From: Emiliania huxleyi CCMP1516
Lineage: Eukaryota; Haptophyta; Isochrysidales; Noelaerhabdaceae
Length of the DNA: 63,324 nucleotides
Assembly: GCF_000372725.1 (NCBI RefSeq)
Contig: NW_005202428.1
Location: forward strand, 591,607 to 654,930
Direction: 5' to 3'
This document shows, piece by piece, positions 56,802-63,324 of the stretch. A program made the position numbers and the translations under genes. How positions within the stretch are numbered: position 1 is the first letter of the stretch; each line of letters opens with the position of its first letter. Below the pieces are notes generated by a model, which worked only from the letters and a program-made list of their open reading frames with translations, ran no database searches and had not been told where the DNA came from.

Positions 56802-58441
56802 AACGGCGGCACCGAGTCTCGGTGAGCGGCGGCGGGAGGAGGAGCAGCGGCGGCGCTCGCTCGCTGTTGACGGGATTGCTTTTGAGCCTGGGAGCCCATG
56901 CCACTGCGACCGGCGTGCCCGGGAACGGAGATCGCGCGCGCGCCGCCACTCACGACGCGCGCGCGATCTTCGCGGAGTCGGGTCCCCAGAGGGAAGCGGT
57001 CTTCTCGGCCGACTCTAGCGGCGCGCAAGGAAGCAGGCGCAGCGGAGGCGGCCTAGCACTGGCTCGGCGCCGGGCGGTTGCGCTGCCCGCGAGCCGCGTC
57101 CTGAGCCTCGGCAGCGCGCTGCGCGGCGCGGCGCTCGCGCTGCTTCTGTGCCGAGAGCGGCATGATTCGCCAGCTGAAGCTCCAGACTCCTCGGGTCCGC
57201 GAGTTGCGCAGGTCACTTTGCGCAGGTTGAGCGGAAATTGGCGTAAGCGTCTGAAAGCAGTCTTGGGTGGTGAGCCTAGTGCGGACGGTTTTTTTGCGGT
57301 ATCTTGATGTATCTCTCCAATATCTGACCGTATCTCCCCGTATCTCCTCACAATTTCCCGTATCTCCCCGTATCTGCCCGTATCATCTGCCCGGATCTCG
57401 TATCTCCTGGTATCTCCCGGTATCTCCCGGTATCTCCCGGTATCCCGCCATATCCCGCCATATCCCGCCATATCCCGCCATATCCCGCCATATCCCGCCA
57501 CGGATACCGCGAAAAAACCCGTCCACACCCCAGGGATTCCTGCAGTGGTACTCCAAGTCCTCCTCCTCGGTGGCGAGTTTTTTTTGTGAGTGTCCTGGCC
57601 GTAAGCGCTCTATTCACGGGCGGGAGGGACGGAGTTCCTCGTGAGGCCCCACGGCCTGCCACGCGTGCAACTGCGCATTCCAGTTTGCCGCCCGGACGGC
57701 TCGTTGTGGACGTCGACGTGCGCACGTATCATGTGTCCCAGGATACGTGGCACGCGGCGCGGTGCGGCGGCGTCACAAATCCGACCACAGAGCACCGGGA
57801 CGCGGTCGGGCGATCTAAGGCCCAGTGAGGCGTATGCATTGCCCATCCAGGGCTATCACCTGGACCTATCAACAGGCGCCTGCGGCGCCGTGCTCAGCCT
57901 CAGGAGCTGCTGCTCCAACCTGTTCACATAAACGCACAACCCCGGGCCCGAAATCGGGGGATGCCCCGCGCGCCTGACCCAGGCGCGAAAACGAATCTGC
58001 GAGGCGTGGCCGCTCATGCGGCCCGATGGGGAGGAGCGGGGCGGACTACGGGGATCGGCTTCTTACACAGCCCTTCCCTGCAGCGAGCCCCCCTCCAACC
58101 CACCTGCGCTAGATCTCGGGGGGCGCAGGGGTCACACCCGACGACCTCGGGAACTAGCCGGGGCAGTCGGAGAAGGGGCAACTCCGTGCACTGACTGACG
58201 GTCGGCCGTCAGAAAACACGCCTCCGTGGCTCGCGTTACACCAATCCTCGCTACCCAACGCGGCCAAAGGATATCCACCTCTAGAACCTCGAGAAATCGC
58301 ACAGAACCTGTTCACACTTCCGCACGGCACACAGAACAAGGCCATCCTCGGCCTCCGGAGGGCCCCCGGCCGCGGCGCAACCTGTTCACAATTGTTCACA
58401 ATTCTGTTCACAATTCCGCACGGCACAGAAGGCTGAGCGCG
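56318..58441. other. Repeat-rich region without a supported gene
   Basis: It contains GAGGTAAAGGTAA-type repeats at 56400-56490, a (GCG)n run at 56743-56800, the inverted-repeat element at 57283-57524, and unassigned sequence. A reverse-strand 36-codon ORF at 57162 (MPLSAQKQRERRAAQRAAEA) is basic and could be an exon, but nothing links it to a gene. Confidence 0.4.
57283..57524. mobile_element. 242-bp minisatellite element bounded by terminal inverted repeats
   Basis: GGACGGTTTTTTTGCGGTATC at 57283-57303, read in two parts GGACGGTTTTTTT and GCGGTATC, is matched in reverse complement by 57503-57524 with two small differences. Inside are about 20 tandem units, first CCGTATCTC, then CCCGGTATCTC, then CCGCCATAT. 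The structure resembles a small non-autonomous element. Confidence 0.55.
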
Positions 58442-59983
58442 ATGGACGCGCACGTTTCGCTCCCGCCGCATGTCGGCCCGGCACACAGGTACTCCAAGGG
58501 CACGTGCGGCCCAATCATCCTCCTGCTGCGCCACATGGGCAGCTCGGCCCTCCTGCGCGCACTCCCGTGGGCGGCGATTGCCGCAGGGTACACAGTGACG
58601 CTGCACACCCAGGCGAGTCGCCCGACGTGTGCCTCCGCCGCGCCAGACCATGACTGTCGCAGCCAACAACACTGCGCATTTGCCCGCAGGTCGCCTGCAA
58701 CTCGTGGCCTTCGTTTTGCGGAAACGGGCACCCGGAGTGGACTGCCGACACAGCGGAGTTCCTCTTCGTCCACACCTATTCATACCACGCCATCCTGCTC
58801 GCCTCGGGCTTCGGCCTCGTCTTTCGGCTCAATCAGTCGCTCGGTCGCTACTGGGAGTCTCGCTCCGCTGCGCAGAACATGGCCGCAAAGTGGTGCGATG
58901 TCCTCTCGATGGCGCTCGCCTTTGACGAGCTACCCGACGCGACCGGCTGCCAGGAGCGCGAGTGCGCGCCGTTCGCGCGCTGCGTGACGCACCTCTGCTC
59001 GCTACTGCACGCCGTCGCGCTGCACACGCTGCGCGGCGACCTCACCCTCGGCACTCTTTCCCCGTATGCCGCGCCGCTCAGCCCGCAGCGCCGCGGCGTC
59101 CGCGCCCTGTTTTGCGGCGGCCGCGACGCGCTTCGCCGCGAGAGAGCCGCCGCCGCCTTCTCCGCCCGCAATCCGATCGCCGTGCTCGGAGGCGTGACCG
59201 CCGCCGAGCGCGCGCGGCTCGCCGCCTCGGCGGAGCGGGTGCACGTGGTGATTGGCTGGCTGACGAGGCTGCTCGTCCGCCGGCGAAAGAGCGGCGGCCT
59301 CTCCGAGGCGGAGGCGGCCTTTCCGAGAAGCGTCCACAGGGACGTGCCGTCGGCAAGTCCTTGTAGGCGGCCTCTCCGAGGCGGAGCCGCCCGTGGTGTC
59401 GCGCATCTACCAGGTCCTCTCGGATGGCACCTTTTGGTACCTCTCGGCGCTCAAGGTTGCCGACACGCCCTTCCCCATCCTCGTCGCGCAGCTCAACGCG
59501 GCGAGCTGCCGCAATCCCCCTCCCCCCACCCCGCGCCGGCGGGGGCAGTTCCACGACATGTCCGCGGCATGTACCCCGTAGGCGACCTGCTACGTCAACC
59601 TCGCGCTGCTGCCGGTGATCGTCGCTGACAAGGTCGCCTCCGTCGCCCTCGGCGCCGTCATCTCCTTCTTCGGCGTCGGCTTCCTCTTCAGCCTCAACGA
59701 GGTTGCGAGAGAGCTCGAGGACCCGTTCTCCTCCGAGCTCGGCGTGTGGATGGGGATCAACCGGCTGCACGTGCCGCTCATGCAGCGCCACTTCGACGAG
59801 CGCTGCCTCGCCCTCGGCGCCTGCGGTGTGGGCGAGCTCACCGACCTCCTCCTCGCAGACGCCGACGCCGAGGGCGAGGAGCAGCTGTACGCAGATTTCC
59901 TCGCCGACGCGATCGGGCCGAGCGAGGAGGGCAGAGCTGCCAGAAAGGCGGCGCCGCGGGAGGGCGGCAGCGCGCCCGTGTGA
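58442..59983 (+). CDS. Bestrophin-family (RFP-TM/UPF0187) anion channel, four exons
   Basis: Exons 58442-58612, 58690-59293, 59367-59500 and 59582-59983 give 436 residues with consistent phases. All three introns (77, 73 and 81 nt) are GC-AG. Bestrophin-like proteins are membrane anion channels, in algae often linked to bicarbonate movement (known). Landmarks are ALPWAAIAAGYTVTLH, LLASGFGLVFRLNQSLGRYW with ESRSAAQNMAAKW, VADTPFPILVAQLNA, LALLPVIVADKVAS and SLNEVARELEDPFSSELG. The 5' 20 bases of intron 2 (GCGGCCTCTCCGAGGCGGAG) are identical to the start of exon 3. Intron 3 and exon 4 also start alike (GCGAGCTGC and GCGACCTGC). The start MDAHVSLPPHVGPAHRYSKG fits a short cytosolic N-terminus. 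There is no obvious chloroplast leader. Confidence 0.85.
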
Positions 59984-61598
59984 GGAGTGCGTCGAGGAGT
60001 GCGTCGGGTGAGGCTAGCTGCAAGGGATGAGGCGTGTGTGGACTGTGATCTCTGGTGTGCGCGCCGTCCACTTAGTTGTCAGTCTCCCGGTGTGGGGCTC
60101 TTTTGGCCCACTTTATTTGTATAAAGGCCGTGGTGTTAGATGTGAAGCGTATGTATGCTGTATCACCTCGCTCGCACGTCGCCTCCGCCCTCCGCGCTCC
60201 GGCTCCGCGCAGTCTCTAACGCGCTCTAATACACAAGGGGTAAGCATTTTAAGGTACAAGTATAAGCTCCAGGGTGCAGTAGGCTACGTTGGCCCTCAGC
60301 CCGGGCCTACACAGTCATCTCCTCCGCTGCCAAATCTCCGTCGGGCCCTCCGCCTCCACCGGCGACCCAGGACATAAGCTTGAGCTTTTGGCGGCCGCGC
60401 TGCAGCCGTCTGATACCAGCCCCGGGCCCCGAGACACCGCGGCCTTCAATGCACACCACCTCAGAGTCCGCGCCTACAGAAACAGATTGACGGGCTCTGG
60501 CACACCCAAATTTCCACACCCACCGAGGCGCATCCCGCGCCTTGTCGTCGGGTGAGCACGATGATTTCGTCGCACGGGGACCAACGCAGCGGCTTCGCCT
60601 TGTCGGGTGGGTTCAGCACCGTCGAAAAGGACGAAAACTTCACCCCGAATCGATAGACAGGGTCCGGGTTTCCGGGGGCGGCGGTTGCGGCGGGGGCGGG
60701 GGCGGCAGGGATGGTATCTCTGCTTGCTTGCGGCTCGACTGCGCGTCGCCAGCCCAGCAGCAGCCCAAGCCCTAGGGCAGGGGCGGAGGGCGAGGGCGGA
60801 GCGGAGGGTGGGATGGGCGCCAAGCGGGAGGGAGCGAACGGAGTGGAATGCACAGATGGGGGATGGTGAAGGCGGAGGGGCAGAAAGGGGGGAGGGCGGC
60901 GGGAGGGCGGAATGTCGGGATGGGTGGGCGGCGGGTGGTTCGGTAGGGCGGGGGGAGGGTGAGGGGTGGAGGTGGAGAACGGTGGGGGCGAGGGGCGGCG
61001 AAGGAGAGGGTGGTGGCAAAGGGGTGAGCGAAGGAGAGGGTGGTGGCAAAGGGGTGGGCGAGGTGGAGGGCGGGGGGGCGGCATGGGAGAGGTGGAGGGC
61101 GGAGGAGGCGTGGGCGAGATGGAAGGCGGCGGAGGCGTGAGCGGCGGCGGCGGCGGTGGGAAGAAGGTGGAGGGTAGCGGCGGCGTGGGCGAGGTGGAGG
61201 GCGGCGGCGGCGTGAGCAGCGGTGGCGGCGGTGTGGAGGGGGTGGAGGGCGGCGGCGGCGTGGGCGGTACGGCGGCACGGCGGTAACGGACGGCAGGGGG
61301 GGCGGCGGGCTAAACGGCAAGGGCGGCGCGGCACGGGGAGGAAGGAGCGGCACGGCAGGGAGGAGCAAGGACGGCGCGGTAACGGCAGGATCACGGATAG
61401 GCGTGGCACGGATAGGAGCGAGCGAGCGGCTAGGTGGCGGGAGGGCGAGGCGAGGGTGGCGGCGGGTGGATCACGAGGAGGTAGAAGGTCTGGCGCGAGC
61501 GGCGGAGCGAACGGCGAGCGAGCGGCTAGGCGGCGGGGGGCGAGGGTGGCGGCGAAGATTTTTGAGCTATCTTTGATGGTAGGAGACACCCCAAGCAC
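59984..61598. other. Intergenic region, mostly purine-rich minisatellite
   Basis: 59984-60780 shows nothing certain. From about 60780 the plus strand is almost pure G/A-rich repeat until 61560. Confidence 0.5.
60880..61275. repeat. G/A-rich tandem repeats (GGCGGAGGCGTGGGCGAGGT type)
   Basis: Several related units of 12-36 bp, such as GGCAAAGGGGTG and GGTGGAGGGCGGC, form about 400 bp of strand-asymmetric purine-rich DNA. Confidence 0.8.
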
Positions 61599-62459
61599 AT
61601 GGCACATCGCTCTCGGGAAGACATCCCGCACACCAGCCAAAAGTCAACCCTGCAGCCACGCGCCGAGCAAGACACGCGGCCGAGACGTCACCACTCACAC
61701 ATGGGCGACCTCCCTCACACATCTGCTCTGTGGAGTGGCGTCGGTGCGGGAGAGAGCGCCGAGAGCCGAACCAGAGCCAGCGAAGCAGTCGCGTGCGCTC
61801 AGTCACTGCGGACCATACTCACAAACGTCCTGGAGCAGCCATCAAAGCTGGAGTACCGAAGGCTGAGAGCGACAGGCGGTGCTTTCGAGCGTCGTGTCGG
61901 CCGGTGCACGGGCGGCCTGGCGGTGCTCCGCGCCGCCGGCTTTGAGCAACAGGAGCTGGCCGGGGCCAGCTGGTGGACGCTGCGAGAGGTGCGGATCAGC
62001 ACAGATGTGGAGACGATTTCCCTCCCCTCGCGCGACCTTCCCGGAGCCTGCACTTAGGTGAACGAGCCACTACTCTTTGCCATCCGCAGGGAGATCGACC
62101 TCGGCCTCGCCGCCGCAGCGCGGCTGCAGCACGAGGCGGCGAGGCGGCGCGCGGCCGGCGAGGCCCCTGACGCTTGCTCCTCCGCCGCCGCGGGCGACAC
62201 GCCGTCACCCCTCCCCTCACCCGCGCCGGCCGCGCCTCGCCATCACAGAGCCGCGCCCGCCGAGGTGCGCGCGCAGTACTCGCTCCAGGTGAAGGCGCGC
62301 GCGGCGGTAATGCGGATCGCAGACCGTCAAGCGAGGCAGCAGCAGCAGCAGCTGGGGGACGCTTGGCGCCGCAAGCTGCTGGCGCCATCGCTGCTACATG
62401 TGCTATTGCTTGTACCAGTCTTAGCCGCGTTTTTGTACGCATATGCCCAATCGCCGTAA
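61599..62459 (+). CDS. PUB-domain protein with C-terminal membrane anchor
   Basis: Exons 61599-62029 and 62090-62459 are joined by a 60-nt GC-AG intron (phase 2). The PUB domain near residues 70-120 reads SLRTILTNVLEQPSKLEYRR, LRATGGAFERRVGRCTGGLA and VLRAAGFEQQ, a good match to the NVL..P...KYR..R..N..F pattern; PUB binds the p97/VCP C-terminus (known). Exon 2 has a helical segment with Gln runs and ends LLAPSLLHVLLLVPVLAAFL then YAYAQSP, one hydrophobic span at the extreme C-terminus, so a tail-anchored protein. This suggests a p97 adaptor on the ER or another membrane (inference). The first 40 residues lack character, and a later Met (MGDLPHTSALWSG) may be the start. Confidence 0.65.
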
Positions 62460-62800
62460 TCGGCGCCCGGGCGGCAAGCCTGGGGGCGCCGCGCAATTTG
62501 ATCACACATGTTCTGCAGTTCAACGGTTGTTTTTTATTCGTTCTGCCATAAAGCGAAAGCCACGCCAAGGCGAGCTGCAAAGGCGCAAGGGCACACATTT
62601 GAAAAAGAAAAACGAGACATATGGAACAATTCACCGCTCCCGCCCTCCATGACCTGTTCTCGTCGAGATCACAAAAGAGTCGTGAACACAACGACAACTC
62701 ATACGTACAGGCCACCAAAGGGGTTCGGCCAGAGTTTTGTCGTGTGCGGAGCTTTCTGGGGCTGCGGTCAAGCCACTCGCCCCCCCTCGCGCGGCGTCAC

Positions 62801-63046
62801 TCACGTGGCGCTGCCGCCGCCCGTGAAGCGCGTGATCTCTGGCGGGCCGGTCGAGTAGCGCCACTGTCCGCACGCGACGCAGTGCGACTCGGCCTTTTCG
62901 TTGCGAAGCGTGCACGTCTTGCAAGCCCAGCCGTCGAGCGCCGCGCCCGCAGCTGGCAAGGCGCGATCCACAGGCCGGCGCGGGGCCGTGCCACCTTGCC
63001 CCGAGGCCTGCGGCCGGGGCGCGTCGCACATGTCGCAAGTGCCGCC
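62801..63046 (-). CDS. RanBP2-type zinc-finger protein, C-terminal exon
   Basis: After an acceptor-like TTGGGATATAG the reverse strand reads GTCDMCDAPRPQ, the end of a first finger. A complete finger follows: DGWACKTCTLRNEKAESHC then VACGQWRYS (W-x-C-x2-C-T-x2-N-x6-C-x2-C). The protein ends FTGGGSAT at 62801. RanBP2 fingers bind ubiquitin or single-stranded RNA (known). Earlier exons should lie at higher coordinates. The sequence there is a GGGGGC-rich tract and then AT-rich DNA to the window edge, so the 5' part is unresolved. Confidence 0.65.
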   Translation of the reverse strand, partial: GGTCDMCDAPRPQASGQGGTAPRRPVDRALPAAGAALDGWACKTCTLRNEKAESHCVACGQWRYSTGPPEITRFTGGGSAT

Positions 63047-63324
63047 TATATCCCAACGGAGAGGCGGCAGGGTGGGAGGCGGGGGAGGCGGGGGCGGGCG
63101 GTGGGGGGGGGGGGGGGGGCTAAAACTTTCGGCCCCCCTGCTTTATACAAACTGGCTCGTCCGAATCCCCCTAGTTCTTCCAATGATTCCTCTGCTTCCG
63201 TCGTCCCCGTTTTTGATGCCGCCCCCTTTTCTTCGCCTTTTTTTAGAAGTCCTTCCTAAAGCTCTCTCCGTTGCTTTTCTATAATTTTTCACTAACCTAT
63301 AGTTTATCATTTTTTTCACTTCTC
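63047..63324. other. G tract and AT-rich window end
   Basis: A GGAGGCGGGGGCGGGCGG run with a G homopolymer at 63103-63118, then T/C-rich and AT-rich sequence. It may contain intron or 5' sequence of the zinc-finger gene. Confidence 0.4.

Noticed and set aside
57348..57725. Gly-Tyr-Arg repeat ORF on the reverse strand
   Set aside because: It is a translation of the TATCTCCC/CATATCCCG minisatellite bounded by inverted repeats.

Overview
This is a strongly GC-rich nuclear eukaryotic window, most likely from a haptophyte microalga of the Emiliania/Gephyrocapsa type. That assignment is an inference. It rests on split genes with small introns, a majority of GC-AG introns (20 of the 29 I could place), flagellar-type proteins next to algal-type enzymes, minisatellite-rich introns, and small families of F-box, U-box, ankyrin and PUB proteins. 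There are no operons, rRNA genes, CRISPR arrays or tRNA genes that I could support. Two runs of N (14243-14406 and 29824-29923) and several one-base frame breaks in short G or C runs show a draft-quality assembly.

Layout, left to right. 1-2.9 kb: an NHL-repeat protein (cut by the window edge) and a four-exon USB1 U6 snRNA phosphodiesterase. 4.7-7.3 kb: a UDP-glycosyltransferase head-to-head with a sperm-tail PG-rich repeat (STPGR) protein. 7.3-11 kb: a STRAD/OSR1-like pseudokinase, an adjoining coiled-coil/zinc-ribbon ORF, and an F-box/LRR protein. 11.7-13 kb: a DUF3431-like protein and a METTL24-like methyltransferase whose 3' ends overlap. 14.4-18.5 kb: an SR-type protein running into a gap, a U-box gene abutting a truncated gamma-glutamyltransferase, and a reverse-transcriptase tail abutting a truncated ankyrin gene. 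18.7-22.6 kb: a NEK kinase with its C-terminal domain. 23.6-27.5 kb: an MBD-like/PHD-like protein and a decayed gag-like element. 28.2-33.6 kb: an HROB-like gene spanning a gap and two membrane-protein genes. 34.5-37.6 kb: a small coiled-coil gene, a broken ankyrin/U-box gene, and an HpcH/HpaI aldolase. 37.8-40.4 kb: an apparent C2-tyrosinase-matrixin fusion. 42.1-45.2 kb: an eleven-exon CLK/LAMMER kinase. 45.5-51.9 kb: a transposase relic, an unknown single-exon gene, a retroelement-like ORF and a Cys-rich repeat protein. 53-63 kb: two PUB-domain proteins, an unknown helical protein, a four-exon bestrophin, and a RanBP2-type zinc-finger gene.

The genes do not form one pathway; they are a mix of housekeeping, RNA-processing, signalling and flagellar functions. 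The most striking feature is how the introns are built. In the CLK kinase, NEK kinase and bestrophin genes, the 5' end of an intron is a near-exact copy of the 5' end of the following exon. The space between the copies is filled by short tandem repeats, and the same repeat families recur in introns of unrelated genes. This looks like recent intron gain through duplication or an introner-like element, mostly using GC-AG splice sites.
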